A stretch of DNA of 64,000 nt from Lachnospiraceae bacterium (GCA_017516285.1 JAFXDD010000020.1:16541-80540); one strand, 5' to 3'. Shown: positions 26,801 to 36,136, counted from the first letter of the stretch. Program-made: numbers and translations. The notes: generated from the sequence alone by a model not told the origin.

Positions 26801-28642
26801 GGTAAGACCTGGGTTCGAGCAGAAAAAATGTGGTCTGATGCTTTTGGAGGTCCGAATATCTTAAGACTTGAAAACGGCAACCTTTTACGAATCAATAATA
26901 TTACTATTGAGGATGGCAAGAGATGGAAGGTTTCAGAAGTATCAACAGATGAAGGCGCGACCTGGACTCGTGTTGGACAAATTTGTACTCGTGCATATCA
27001 GGATGACGAAAATGTAATTGCTTCTAATATGAATGATAAAATCACCATGATGTCAGACGGCCGTATTTTCTTTGTACAGGGCTACGAGGCGAAAAATGGT
27101 GTGAAGATTCATGGCTGCACCACCTTCTGCGAGGTTTATTACTCTGATGATGATGGTGTAACGTGGACAAAGTCAACCATGGATTCTTTTGATATTGAAG
27201 GAAATAAGGTAAGTGACACACATAAGCAGGGTGTTTATTTTGCAGAAGCTAAAATTTTGGAGACTGCAGAAGGAAAGCTGAGAATGTATTGTTCTCATAA
27301 TGATTATGGTTATATTGTGTATAGTGAATCCTCCGACAATGGTGTGACATGGGAACCGCTTCAGATTATGACAGAGTTTATGTGCGTTACCTCCTCTATG
27401 CAGTTTGTAAAGGATACCTATGCTGATAATGAAACTACATATTACATGGTTTGGGTAAAAAATGACAAGGAATTGATAATAGGACAAAGTACATATCCAC
27501 GTTCTCGTCTTGCTATTGCCAAGAGCACCGATGGTATAAATTGGGTTAATCTTGGAGAAGCATGGCGTTGGGAATGCCATTATAGTAATGGTGTAAGCAA
27601 CATTCAGCAAATAGTTGATCCATTTATTAATGTAACAGCGGATTATCTGTTAGTTGGTGCCGGTATTTCAGAAAAAACAGGCGAAACCTCTCATCAGGCA
27701 TTGCGTCAGCATGTTTGGAGTGTACAAAAGAGTACTTTAGAGGAAAATACCTGGAAATCTGATGATACCAGTCATTGGCAGGAAAGTGTTAAGGGAGACA
27801 AGGTAAATGTAGCTGCACATACTTCTACAGGAGAAAATGCTGCAACCTGTCCGGAAAAGGCAGTATGTGATGTTTGCGAGGCAGAATATACCGTTCATAG
27901 CTTTGACACCGATACCTGGAAATCTGACGCAAATGGTCATTGGCATGAATGTGCATGTGGAGCAAAGACAGATGAAGCAACCCATACACCGGGAGCAGCT
28001 GCGACTGCAACTACAGCGCAGACCTGTACGGAATGTGGCTATGAGCTTGCACCTGCTACAGGTGATACAAGCGACAGCAGTGATACAAGCGACAGCAGTG
28101 ATGCAAGTGATGGTACTGATGCAAAGGCGCCTGAAATAGTTGAAAGTGCAACAGATGACAGTTATACACTTGGTTCCAATGATGAAGTAATCATCAAATC
28201 TACCGGAGAGTTTGCGAAATTTGAAAGTGTAGAAATGGATGGCGAGATTGTAGAGGAATCTAATTATTCTGTAAAAGAAGGTTCTACCATTGTAAGCGTT
28301 AAGGCCGCATATCTGGAAACACTTTCCGTTGGTGAGCATATTGTGACGATTAACTATAATGATGGAAGCAGTGTTGATGCTAAATTGACTATTATTAAAA
28401 CAGCTGATACAGATACTGACGAAGATAATAAGTCAGATAATGCTGATACAAATGTAACTGATGATAATACTCCATCCTCTAATGGTAATAGCAATCCAAC
28501 GGAAGCTGCTTCCGAAGCGATAGATGCAAGTTCTACCAGTACTGGAGATAATAACAATTTATTACTTTGGATTATATTGGCAGTGGGAGCAATGGCTGTA
28601 ATGGTATATGTCGTATGGTTAAGAAAAAAGAAATATAATTAA
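23807..28642 (+). CDS. Giant surface protein with sialidase-like propeller, internal duplication and membrane anchor
   Basis: 1611 residues. Signal peptide about 1-35; CBM9/DOMON-like domain about 42-235; two tandem copies of an unknown beta-rich module (about 262-430 and 441-608, both with YSATNP and NGEFVLSST); a region to about 760; a LamG/DUF1080-like domain about 777-950; and a BNR propeller about 952-1310 with Asp boxes (STDSGKTW, STDEGATW, YSDDDGVTW, SSDNGVTWE). Then come TWKSD...HW Cys-containing repeats, an Asp/Ser linker, an Ig-like X2 module and a C-terminal helix with basic tail after a weak TGDNNN sorting-like motif. It is probably the cell-surface glycan-binding or cleaving component. 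True sialidase activity is unproven, as no FRIP motif was recognised. Confidence 0.75.
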   Translation: MKKGKRILCLMLTFLMTLSIILSRGGITILDVKADGEANKILKGTPLFDGQVDEMYKESLTLSTGVGANAYNTAWDDNTGNIYFLWDDTYLYICAEVKDDSVCSAGDVYVAGNNPNKNDNLEFRLCMNSGIEGANATTIKVGIDAYGIRAYGLDADMAATDYSKIQYKTTRRDEGENSGYVIEAAIPHTDGGILNLLSAGKLGFKEQFNDLEYDGSYYNFAPSRTGEGAKELVYYELSQDMVTDGDVNEAPEMIKDKVEVTDYIELSFAADGNYYLLTGTGFGNSLPDAEQGIINIGHGNMVTATGGGSTLAKSAQYMAKVGFNAANIYNTDYKYIRVLYSATNPEGASNVTIRLSGDGCSGEVIDFTNVVEDTNGEFVLSSTGEMLTNMKARYAKKDAHMSLVFMTTAEGGSYQIKSFYFFKTEEEANNFVLPSDKEEIDFLKLSFADPTGYYKPDNAEGYGNSVVNTDLGTIDFQHGNINPGSNYSKGSQYLTKVAFPADGVYNGEYKYLRVLYSATNPTGVEEVPLKLYGDGIGDYFIFEDTVKNTNGEFVLSSTEMLTDKMIGRYEKGKAWMSLLFMTEEEGADYKVKALYFFKNADDAAKFTPTSELIEIKINENDISNYQVVVPVNGIGNEYTSAQSIVAKIYELSGVTLPIVYDSAAATDYEILIGDTNRAESSKHYDIGGQFHPSYEKFAVAPYRIEMAGNKLVFVAAASLCVDKNAELFNWLINRGAESGEGVNITANEEGIVARGLYTFSPSVWPEVTNVEEPEQFTDSFDTDEGYWTTDSEKQGWTIADEGDNKVFSTGNSTSALSYLHVYEKNVSFETKLKASAAQSGQIGLLLRHTADYAYVKAGYDFAAKEWFIDVREGEDFLLYRLESQTAEFSADTWYDVKAIVDGETATLYVNGEKLLETDDIIQSTPGKVGVFADGAAAMIDDVNISLLSGQGTFWKNSVHTKLPDEAYREGGSVIELKDGSLVYQSRSYDNVSFTSTDSGKTWVRAEKMWSDAFGGPNILRLENGNLLRINNITIEDGKRWKVSEVSTDEGATWTRVGQICTRAYQDDENVIASNMNDKITMMSDGRIFFVQGYEAKNGVKIHGCTTFCEVYYSDDDGVTWTKSTMDSFDIEGNKVSDTHKQGVYFAEAKILETAEGKLRMYCSHNDYGYIVYSESSDNGVTWEPLQIMTEFMCVTSSMQFVKDTYADNETTYYMVWVKNDKELIIGQSTYPRSRLAIAKSTDGINWVNLGEAWRWECHYSNGVSNIQQIVDPFINVTADYLLVGAGISEKTGETSHQALRQHVWSVQKSTLEENTWKSDDTSHWQESVKGDKVNVAAHTSTGENAATCPEKAVCDVCEAEYTVHSFDTDTWKSDANGHWHECACGAKTDEATHTPGAAATATTAQTCTECGYELAPATGDTSDSSDTSDSSDASDGTDAKAPEIVESATDDSYTLGSNDEVIIKSTGEFAKFESVEMDGEIVEESNYSVKEGSTIVSVKAAYLETLSVGEHIVTINYNDGSSVDAKLTIIKTADTDTDEDNKSDNADTNVTDDNTPSSNGNSNPTEAASEAIDASSTSTGDNNNLLLWIILAVGAMAVMVYVVWLRKKKYN

Positions 28643-28654
28643 GTATTTAGCTGA

Positions 28655-28683
28655 GGTGGTGGGGCGTAAGCCCCATCGCCTTT
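28655..28683 (+). terminator. Terminator after the surface-protein gene
   Basis: The ten-base arms GGTGGTGGGG (28655-28664) and CCCCATCGCC (28671-28680) pair with two G-U pairs around CGTAAG, followed by TTT. The T-run is short, so readthrough into the ABC genes is possible. Confidence 0.65.
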
Positions 28684-28724
28684 AAAAACAGAAGAAAAAT
28701 TTTGTGGCGGAAAAAGGTGATGAT

Positions 28725-29630
28725 ATGAAGAAAATTGGAATAAGCTGTGAAACTATAGTAAAGAAATATGGCTACGAAAAAGCTTTTGAGATATGCAAGG
28801 AGAGTGGATTTGATGCCGTTGATTTTAATTTAATGCAGTTTGGTAGGCATCTTGATGCACCTGATATTTATAATGCATCAAATGATGAATTTGAAGAGTA
28901 TTTTACTGCTATTAAAAATAAAGCCGCATCATTGGAACTTGAGATTTCACAGACACATGGAAGATGTACAACATATACGCCTGACGAAAAACAGTGTGAA
29001 TATACAAGGTGGGTTTGTGAAAAAGATTTACAAGCAACCAGATTACTCGGTGCTCCTGCCTGCGTAATACACTCTATTAAAAGTATAGATTATCCGAAAC
29101 ATCATCTCGATGGTACGTTTATGCAGCAAAAGAACAAGGAGCTTTTTGATTTTTTGATTCCTATAGCAGAGAAGAACCATGTAAAATTTGCCCTGGAAAC
29201 ATATGGAAGAGGGAATGTGAGTGGTGTGACCAAAGCGGAATTCTTTGCACATGTCAACGAATTGAAAAAACAGTTTGATATGCTTGATACAAAAAATAAA
29301 ACAATATGTGTTGACACCGGGCATACACATGAGGCAGTTCGCTTTGGAGTTCCCGGTCCGGCTGAGACTATAAGGACATTGGGAAGTAATGTAACCTTGC
29401 TTCACCTGCATGATAATAACGGTTTCCGGGATCAGCATCTGCCTCCAATCATGGGAAACGGTACAATAAAGTGGAGCGAGATTTTCGATGCACTTGATGA
29501 TATTGGGTACGAAGGGGTGTACAATTTTGAACTTGTGTTGGGGCGTTATGGTAATGTTCTGTCTGATGCGATTCACTTTTTGGGTAAGTGGCTTAGGTAC
29601 TTTGTTGATAATAGAGGTGAGATGAAATAA
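28725..29630 (+). CDS. Sugar phosphate isomerase/epimerase-like TIM barrel
   Basis: A 301-residue protein of the xylose-isomerase-like/AP-endonuclease-2 fold. Likely metal residues are the Glu in FALETYGRG, Asp and His in VDTGHTHEA, the His pair in LLHLHDNNGFRDQH and the Glu in VYNFEL. It should isomerise or epimerise a free or phosphorylated sugar released by the locus. ATG 28725 follows AAGGTG; an in-frame GTG at 28704 has no ribosome site. Confidence 0.83.
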   Translation: MKKIGISCETIVKKYGYEKAFEICKESGFDAVDFNLMQFGRHLDAPDIYNASNDEFEEYFTAIKNKAASLELEISQTHGRCTTYTPDEKQCEYTRWVCEKDLQATRLLGAPACVIHSIKSIDYPKHHLDGTFMQQKNKELFDFLIPIAEKNHVKFALETYGRGNVSGVTKAEFFAHVNELKKQFDMLDTKNKTICVDTGHTHEAVRFGVPGPAETIRTLGSNVTLLHLHDNNGFRDQHLPPIMGNGTIKWSEIFDALDDIGYEGVYNFELVLGRYGNVLSDAIHFLGKWLRYFVDNRGEMK

Positions 29631-29730
29631 GCGTTTAATATAATAAATAGTGCCTCATTGCAAGAATATTCTATTTAGCAAGTTGTTATTCGTTTTGTCG
29701 AATTGATATAGATGCGGGGTGTAGTGTAAA

Positions 29731-30711
29731 ATGGGGACAAGAATTAAAGAAAGCGAGTTAAGTGTTATGACGAGAAAAAGAACTAAACAACAAGGTAATG
29801 TGCAGACCAGTTTCCTTAAAAAAGAAATATGGAGACACAGAGAATTATACTTCTTTTTATTACCGGGTCTGATTGCATTGATTATTTTTTCCTATGGGCC
29901 TATGTATGGTCTTGTAAACGCTTTTCAGGATGTAAAGTTTGGTAAAGGGTATGGAATGAATGATTGGGTAGGATTTTATCATTTCAAACGTTTCTTTAAC
30001 AGTACCTGGTTTAAGCCGGTTTTAATAAATACGATATCCATTAGTTTTCTGAAAAATATTGTGACATGGCCGGTACCGATTATAGTAGCTTTGTTATTAC
30101 ATAATTGTACCAATACGGGGATAAAGAAAACAGCTCAGATGACCAGTTATCTGCCGCACCTTTTGTCTACCGTAGTTGTGGTCAGCATTATTAATGTTTT
30201 CTGCGCAGGAGACTACGGCCTTATCAACATTTTGTTGCGTAGCAGTGGGTTGGAAAGAATTAATTTCTTTGGAGAGCCCGGTTGGGTGTATCCTTTGTAT
30301 ATTATTTCGGATATATGGAAGGATTCAGGATATAGTGCGGTTATTTATCTGGGAGCCTTATCTTCTGTTGATGAGGAGCTGATGGAGGCTTCTAAGATTG
30401 ATGGTGCAAACAAGCTTCAAAGTATATGGTACATTCAGCTTCCTTGTATTATACCAACTATTGTGACAATGTTTATTATGAGCGTTGGTAACCTGTTTGC
30501 TATGGGGGCAGACAAAATGCTTTTGCTGCAGACAGATTTAAATTTATCAGCTTCTGAAATCATATCTACTTATGTTTATAAGGTGGGTATTGTGCAAACG
30601 CAGTATGGTTTTTCGGCTGCAGTAGGTTTATTTCAGAATGTTATTAATGTAACATTACTGCTTACTGTGAACTGGATTTGTAAGAAAAAGCTTGATACAT
30701 CAATTATATAA
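29731..30711 (+). CDS. Sugar ABC transporter permease 1 (CUT1, LplB/YteP-like)
   Basis: An inner-membrane permease of up to 326 residues with six helices. The cytoplasmic EAA loop is EELMEASKIDGANKLQSIWY. The N-terminal ELYFFLLPGLIALIIFSYGPMYG matches the LplB/YteP branch, which usually imports oligosaccharides from plant or host glycans. ATG 29731 has a weak ribosome site; ATG 29767 is an alternative. It forms a set with the next two genes. No ATPase gene is present, so a shared MsmX-type ATPase is expected elsewhere. Confidence 0.92.
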   Translation: MGTRIKESELSVMTRKRTKQQGNVQTSFLKKEIWRHRELYFFLLPGLIALIIFSYGPMYGLVNAFQDVKFGKGYGMNDWVGFYHFKRFFNSTWFKPVLINTISISFLKNIVTWPVPIIVALLLHNCTNTGIKKTAQMTSYLPHLLSTVVVVSIINVFCAGDYGLINILLRSSGLERINFFGEPGWVYPLYIISDIWKDSGYSAVIYLGALSSVDEELMEASKIDGANKLQSIWYIQLPCIIPTIVTMFIMSVGNLFAMGADKMLLLQTDLNLSASEIISTYVYKVGIVQTQYGFSAAVGLFQNVINVTLLLTVNWICKKKLDTSII

Positions 30712-30734
30712 TACGTGAAGGAGTGGATAAGTTT

Positions 30735-31619
30735 ATGAAGAAAAAGAAAAGTGGAGAAAGAGCATTTGATATTACTGTCAATGTGATTTTAGTAATGGTG
30801 GCGGTGATATGTATTTATCCTATCTGGTATGTATTGATAGCTTCTGTGAGTTCACCTGTAGCTATCGGTAATGGTGAGGTACTGTTATGGCCCAAGGGCT
30901 TTAATCTGGATGGATATACCAGATTGATAGAGAATAAAAATATCTGGATTGGTTATCGAAATTCTATTTTATATACAGCTGCAGCAACTGCAGTAGATTT
31001 CTTAATACAGATACCGGTTGCTTATGCATTATCTCGTAAAAGTCTGCCGGGACACAGAATTATCATGGCGTTGTTTGTATTTACCATGTATTTCAGCGGT
31101 GGTATTATTCCAAAGTATTTGTTGCTTAATTCTTTGGGGATGCTTAATTCACCGATTGCGTTGATTATTCCGTCCTGTGTAAATGTATTTAATATTATTG
31201 TAGCGAAAAGCTTTTTTGAAGGCAGTATACCGGATTCGTTGTTTGATGCGGCCAGAATTGATGGCTGTGGATATACACGTTTTTTTGCACAGATTGTATT
31301 GCCACTGTCACCGGCCATATTAGCTATTATTGCATTGTACTGTATTCAGAGACATTGGAATGTTTATTTGGATGCGGAGATGTATTTGATAGATTCCAAA
31401 TACTATACATTACAACAGGTCATCCGAAATATTACTGCAAAAGTGGATGCAAATCTGATGGAGGTTATGGAAGGGGAAGAGCTTATGAGAATCATGCAGG
31501 AAAAGCAGCTTCTCAAATATTCAGTGATTGTAGTATCCGTGATACCGTTGATTATCATTTACCCATTTGTACAGAAATTCTTTGTGCGAGGTGTTATGGT
31601 AGGAGCGGTTAAGGGATAG
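30735..31619 (+). CDS. Sugar ABC transporter permease 2 (CUT1, LplC/YtcP-like)
   Basis: A permease of about 294 residues with six helices. Its EAA-type loop reads DSLFDAARIDGCGYTRFFAQ. The opening (VILVMVAVICIYPIWYVLIASVSSP) and the ending with PFVQKFFVRGVMVGAVKG are typical of the YtcP/LplC group. ATG 30735 is taken as start; AAGGAG at 30718-30723 is 11 nt away, a little long. It pairs with the preceding permease. Confidence 0.92.
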   Translation: MKKKKSGERAFDITVNVILVMVAVICIYPIWYVLIASVSSPVAIGNGEVLLWPKGFNLDGYTRLIENKNIWIGYRNSILYTAAATAVDFLIQIPVAYALSRKSLPGHRIIMALFVFTMYFSGGIIPKYLLLNSLGMLNSPIALIIPSCVNVFNIIVAKSFFEGSIPDSLFDAARIDGCGYTRFFAQIVLPLSPAILAIIALYCIQRHWNVYLDAEMYLIDSKYYTLQQVIRNITAKVDANLMEVMEGEELMRIMQEKQLLKYSVIVVSVIPLIIIYPFVQKFFVRGVMVGAVKG

Positions 31620-31653
31620 GCAATAAAAAATAAAAAAAGAAAAGGAGACCAAC

Positions 31654-33354
31654 ATGAAAAAAGAATTTTTCAAAAAATGGTTAGCTGCATCTCTTGCAGC
31701 ATCAATGATTCTGGGCACAGCAGCTTGTGGTCAGCAGGAAGTATCAAATGGTGAAGAAACAAAACAGTCCACCAACACAGGAACTTCCGAAACTGTAAAT
31801 GCTACCTCAGAGGTAGAAGATACAGGCATTTCTTTTCCATTGAAGGAAGAGGTTACTTTTAAACTTGCTTATATGAATGCAGGTGATGCGGAAGCGGAAC
31901 TTCTTGAGAAGTGTGAATTCTGGCAGGAATTATACGAAAAGACTAATGTAAAGATTGAGTTAGTTAAATTACCTGCAACAGACACTATGACAAAGTTGAA
32001 TGCAATGTTTATGTCTGGACAGGATTTGGATGGTATATTCTCATCTTTCATGAATGATGCAAATATTAATGAATTGGTAGCGTCCGATTTATTAATGCCT
32101 CTGACAGAGTATGTGAATGATCCGGAAATCATGCCTAACTTCCATGAGCGTATTCTTGCTGAATCTCCATCTACAAAGGGTGTGATTACATATCCGGATG
32201 GTGAAATCTATGCATTGCCTAGATACGATGGCTTAGAGTCATCTTATTTGGAAAGCCCGATGTATATTAACAAAACTTGGGTGGAAAAAGCAGGCTGGAA
32301 GGTTGAAGATATCAAGACTATCGATGATTTGGAAACTGTATTAACCTATTTTGCAGAAAATGATATGAATGGAAATGGTAAAGACGATGAAATACCTTAC
32401 ATTGTTTTACAGGGACAGGCTAAAAATCATTTTGAAGCTTTCATGGGTATGTATGGTATTGCAACCAAGGACGGCAGCTATGAAAACTATGTTTATGTAA
32501 AAGATGGCAAGGTTGTATTTGCACCTACAACAGATGCATATAAGGATGCTATTCTTAAATTAAATGATTGGTATGAAAAAGGTTTAATTTGGGAAGAAGC
32601 ATTTACTGCTACATCTGAAACATGGTTGGCTAAATATAATGGTGAAGAAGCAGTTATCGGATTATACATGAATAATTATCGTGCATTCCCTACTGCAGAT
32701 CAATATGTTGCTCTGACACCTGTTGAGGTGGAAGGATATGAAGCAAGCTGGTATGTTCATCCGGGCTTAAAGGGCGTAAAGGGTATATTTACAGTTACAA
32801 AGTCTTGTGAAAATGCAGACATCCTTGTAAAGTGGATGGATCAGTTCTATGATATGGAAAATGCATGGAGATGGAGTAATGGCGAAGAGAAGGATGGCAG
32901 ATATACTATCGAGAATGGTATGTACAAGTTAAATAACGAGTTAAAGGCAAATACAGCTAAAATGGAAGAGTTGAGTAAGACCGCACCGGCAATTGCTTCT
33001 GTTGTTAACTGGTCTACATTTGGATATACTACCGCCGATTACAAAGAAGGTCGACTTGAATTAACAGCAGCTCAACAGGCTGCTGAGGAAACCTATGAAC
33101 TGTATCGTCCATATTTGAATACAGAAATCTGGCCACGTCCTTATTTAATCAATGATGTAAGTACCAGAATATCTGAATTACGTACGGATATTTTCAGTAC
33201 TATTAATACAAAGAAGGCTGAATGGATTACCGGCAAGTCAGATATTGAAGCTGATTGGAAAGCATATTGTGAAAACCTGGAGAAAATGGGCGTAGATGAA
33301 CTCGTTTCCTTAATGCAGAGTGCATATGACAATTACATGGCTGGACAGCAGTAA
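31654..33354 (+). CDS. Sugar ABC transporter substrate-binding lipoprotein (LplA-like)
   Basis: A 566-residue extracellular solute-binding protein family 1. It has a signal peptide and lipobox (GTAAC, lipidated C25) and a Ser/Thr/Glu-rich linker to about residue 60. The two-lobed binding core includes a Ca-binding-like loop DMNGNGKDDEIPY, common in this branch. It captures the oligosaccharide for the two permeases. A strong hairpin terminator follows, closing the transporter unit. Confidence 0.92.
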   Translation: MKKEFFKKWLAASLAASMILGTAACGQQEVSNGEETKQSTNTGTSETVNATSEVEDTGISFPLKEEVTFKLAYMNAGDAEAELLEKCEFWQELYEKTNVKIELVKLPATDTMTKLNAMFMSGQDLDGIFSSFMNDANINELVASDLLMPLTEYVNDPEIMPNFHERILAESPSTKGVITYPDGEIYALPRYDGLESSYLESPMYINKTWVEKAGWKVEDIKTIDDLETVLTYFAENDMNGNGKDDEIPYIVLQGQAKNHFEAFMGMYGIATKDGSYENYVYVKDGKVVFAPTTDAYKDAILKLNDWYEKGLIWEEAFTATSETWLAKYNGEEAVIGLYMNNYRAFPTADQYVALTPVEVEGYEASWYVHPGLKGVKGIFTVTKSCENADILVKWMDQFYDMENAWRWSNGEEKDGRYTIENGMYKLNNELKANTAKMEELSKTAPAIASVVNWSTFGYTTADYKEGRLELTAAQQAAEETYELYRPYLNTEIWPRPYLINDVSTRISELRTDIFSTINTKKAEWITGKSDIEADWKAYCENLEKMGVDELVSLMQSAYDNYMAGQQ

Positions 33355-33418
33355 TTCCATCTTTGTATGTAGTACACTTATAACATATCAAGGTTGACTG
33401 AGGTTTGTTAGTCTATAT

Positions 33419-33462
33419 ATTTCCCCACCTTTAGGTTTACCGCCATAGGTGGGGAAATTTTA
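33419..33462. terminator. Strong terminator after the binding-protein gene
   Basis: Perfect 12-bp arms, ATTTCCCCACCT (33419-33430) and AGGTGGGGAAAT (33447-33458), with a 16-nt loop and a T-rich 3' side. Confidence 0.8.
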
Positions 33463-33539
33463 GTATGAAGCTCTTTAAAGGTAGGGCTGTAGCTTTGCAA
33501 ATAGTAAGTAAAAGAGCTATGGTAAATGGAGTAATGAGC

Positions 33540-34568
33540 ATGAAATTCAAAGAAGAAAAACATATATCGGAACCTTATAAAATGCAGTATCTGGAAGGTC
33601 TGGAGACACTGGTAAACGGACTCGAGCAGGAGACTATGCAAGGTCGTGTGGCTATCTGGAAGGATATGATGATCGATAAGGAAAAATACCGCCTTCAATT
33701 TGCAGAGCTTCTCGGCTGGCCATTAACTCAGGAAAGAGAGCATATTCCTTGTGCGGTAGTTAGTCAAAGGCTTTCTCAGGAATCAGACTGTATTGTGGAG
33801 CGCATGCAGTTTACAGTACTGAAAGGTGTAGTCATGACGGGCTTGTTATTTTGCCATGATGAAAGCACGAAGAGGCCTTTTGTACTGATACAACATGGTG
33901 GTTCCGGTACGCCAGAGCTTATTTCCGGTGCTTATGGCAGCACCAGTAATTATAATGATATGCTGGAACGTGTTTTCAGGCAAGGAGCCAATGTATTTGC
34001 ACCACAGCTTTTATTGTGGTCAAAGGAGCAGTATCAGCCGGACTATGACAGAGAGGTACTAGATTCCAGATTAAAAAATGTAGGAAGCTCTATTACGGCA
34101 GTGGAAGTCTATTTTTTGATGCGAGTATTGGATTATTTTGCACAACAGCCTTGGGTTGGTAATATAGGTATGGTAGGGCTATCCTATGGAGGGTTTTATA
34201 CCCAGCTTCTGGCAGCACTGGATACCAGAATAAAAGCGTCGGTTTCCTGCTCTTATTTCTGTGATGCGGCACATTGGGCAAGGACGGATTGGAGCTTTAG
34301 GAATATTGCCAAAAGCTTCGGAGAGGCAGAGCTTGCCTGTCTGGTGCATCCGCGCAAATTATTTCTGGAGATGGGGAACGAGGATAATTTATTCGATTAT
34401 CGAAAGAGCATAGCAGAATATGAGCGCATTCGTCTAATATGTGGTAATGATACAGAAGATTGGCTGGAGTTTACTGTGTTTGATGGAAATCATGAGTTTT
34501 ACAAAGAGGATAAGCATATAGAAAAATTTATGGCGTACCTGCGCAAAGAAAATCTGGAGTTAAGGTAA
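33540..34568 (+). CDS. Alpha/beta hydrolase (acetylesterase-like)
   Basis: About 342 residues. The nucleophile elbow is GLSYGG with the catalytic Ser and the late His lies in DGNHEFYKED. An oxyanion-like HGGSG segment is present. It resembles dienelactone-hydrolase/acetyl-xylan-esterase-like proteins with an N-terminal helical cap. No signal peptide is seen, so it probably removes ester groups from imported sugars. ATG 33540 follows GGAG by 9 nt; the upstream in-frame start falls just after the terminator hairpin and has no ribosome site. Confidence 0.8.
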   Translation: MKFKEEKHISEPYKMQYLEGLETLVNGLEQETMQGRVAIWKDMMIDKEKYRLQFAELLGWPLTQEREHIPCAVVSQRLSQESDCIVERMQFTVLKGVVMTGLLFCHDESTKRPFVLIQHGGSGTPELISGAYGSTSNYNDMLERVFRQGANVFAPQLLLWSKEQYQPDYDREVLDSRLKNVGSSITAVEVYFLMRVLDYFAQQPWVGNIGMVGLSYGGFYTQLLAALDTRIKASVSCSYFCDAAHWARTDWSFRNIAKSFGEAELACLVHPRKLFLEMGNEDNLFDYRKSIAEYERIRLICGNDTEDWLEFTVFDGNHEFYKEDKHIEKFMAYLRKENLELR

Positions 34569-34592
34569 TGAATAGTAAGGAGTGGAATGAAG

Positions 34593-35306
34593 ATGAATGA
34601 TTTTTTTGGTTTCCAAAAGAAAGAATTTATATTTGATGGACAGAATGCACTGGTAGTATTACCGAAAAAGTCTAATGGCAGACTTGTATTAAAAACAGAA
34701 TATTTTGGTGCGTTTCCGGAAGTGGAGGTTCAGCTGGTGAAAAACGGTTTTACCCTTGCACATGTAAGAAATACAAACAGATGGGGCACGGAGGACAATG
34801 TAGACAGACAGGCGGCCTTTATTAAGCGTCTGGCAGAGGAATATCATTTAAATCCAAAGGCTGTGCTGGTAGGCATGAGTTGCGGCGGCATGCAGGCAGT
34901 ATATCTGGCGGCAAAGTATCCGGAGTGTGTTTCTGTGATGTATCTGGATGCACCGGTCATGAATTTCTGTAGTTGTCCGGGTAATATGGGAATAGCAACA
35001 AAAGAGCGATGTTGGGAAGAGTTTTACAATGCTCGTAGAATGTCCCGCTCAGAGCTGTTAATTTATAGAGAGCATCCTATGGATAAGCTTCCACAGCTGA
35101 AGGAGCATAATATTCCGGTTATTCTGGTATATGGAGATAGTGATGAAAATGTTCCTTACATAGAAAATGGTATCATGCTGGAGCGGTTTTATAGAGAAAA
35201 TAATTTGTGCATTAAGGAAATAGGTAAGGAAGGTTGCGGTCACCACCCTCACGGTCTGGAGGATCCAAAGCCTATAGTTGATTTTATTATGGAGCATACG
35301 AAATAA
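34593..35306 (+). CDS. Small alpha/beta hydrolase
   Basis: About 237 residues with nucleophile elbow GMSCGG and a C-terminal catalytic His in GCGHHPHG. An Asp in GDSDENVPY could complete the triad. The start is uncertain between ATG 34587 and 34593; the latter gives better spacing from AAGGAG. It is the second esterase-like protein in a row, suggesting an O-acylated substrate. Confidence 0.8.
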   Translation: MNDFFGFQKKEFIFDGQNALVVLPKKSNGRLVLKTEYFGAFPEVEVQLVKNGFTLAHVRNTNRWGTEDNVDRQAAFIKRLAEEYHLNPKAVLVGMSCGGMQAVYLAAKYPECVSVMYLDAPVMNFCSCPGNMGIATKERCWEEFYNARRMSRSELLIYREHPMDKLPQLKEHNIPVILVYGDSDENVPYIENGIMLERFYRENNLCIKEIGKEGCGHHPHGLEDPKPIVDFIMEHTK

Positions 35307-35325
35307 GAGGATTGTACAAGATTAT

Positions 35326-36123
35326 ATGATAACGTTGAAAAATAAAAAGTTATTCTTACTAGATATGGATGGTACCATCTATCTTGATAATGAATTGTTT
35401 GAAGGCACCAAAGAGTTTCTGGAATATGTAAAAGACATCGGTGGCCGGTATATTTTCCTGACCAATAATTCCTCTAAAAGTGTTGATAAGTATATTGAAA
35501 AACTTGATTCATTGGGAATTGAATCTACAGCAGATGATTTTTTGACATCAACCAATGCCATGGTGTTGTATCTTACCGGGAAGCAGTATCATAAAATTTA
35601 TGCTTTGGGTACTGTATCATTTAAGGAGCAGTTACGACAGGCAGGTCTTCCTATTACGGACAAGCTGGAAAATGATATTGATTGTTTGTGCATGGGATTT
35701 GATACGGAATTGAACTTTCAAAAGCTGGAAGATGCCTGTATCCTGTTGAATAAAGGGGTAGATTATATTGCTACCAATCCCGATTGGGTATGTCCTACCT
35801 GGTATGGTTTTGTGCCGGATTGTGGTTCAGTCAGTCAGATGCTGTTCAATGCCACAAAGAGAAAACCGATTTTTATAGGGAAGCCTGAGCCAACCATGGC
35901 TTATCTGGCAATGGAAAAGACTGGCTTTAAGGCGGAAGAGACCGCATTGATGGGAGACAGGTTGTATACAGATATCGCCTGTGGTGTTAATGCAGGTATC
36001 AGTACCATTTTTGTACTTAGTGGAGAGGGTACCATGAAGGATGTAGAGGCAAGTGAGACGAAACCGGAGTTTATTTATCAAAACATTGCGGAATTATTTG
36101 AAGAGTTAAAAAAAAATATATAG
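35326..36123 (+). CDS. HAD-superfamily IIA phosphatase (NagD-like)
   Basis: A 265-residue phosphatase with motif I DMDGTIYLDN (nucleophile D13), motif II FLTNNSS, a C2 cap, and motif IV GDRLYTDIACGVNAG. NagD-type enzymes dephosphorylate small sugar phosphates, UMP or similar metabolites. It lies between esterase and lyase genes and may recycle a sugar phosphate. The upstream ribosome site is weak. Confidence 0.88.
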   Translation: MITLKNKKLFLLDMDGTIYLDNELFEGTKEFLEYVKDIGGRYIFLTNNSSKSVDKYIEKLDSLGIESTADDFLTSTNAMVLYLTGKQYHKIYALGTVSFKEQLRQAGLPITDKLENDIDCLCMGFDTELNFQKLEDACILLNKGVDYIATNPDWVCPTWYGFVPDCGSVSQMLFNATKRKPIFIGKPEPTMAYLAMEKTGFKAEETALMGDRLYTDIACGVNAGISTIFVLSGEGTMKDVEASETKPEFIYQNIAELFEELKKNI

Positions 36124-36136
36124 GAGCATGAATATC

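Noticed and set aside
28060..28120. Short tandem repeat coding TSDSSD units
   Set aside because: Low-complexity linker inside the surface-protein gene, not a CRISPR or regulatory repeat.
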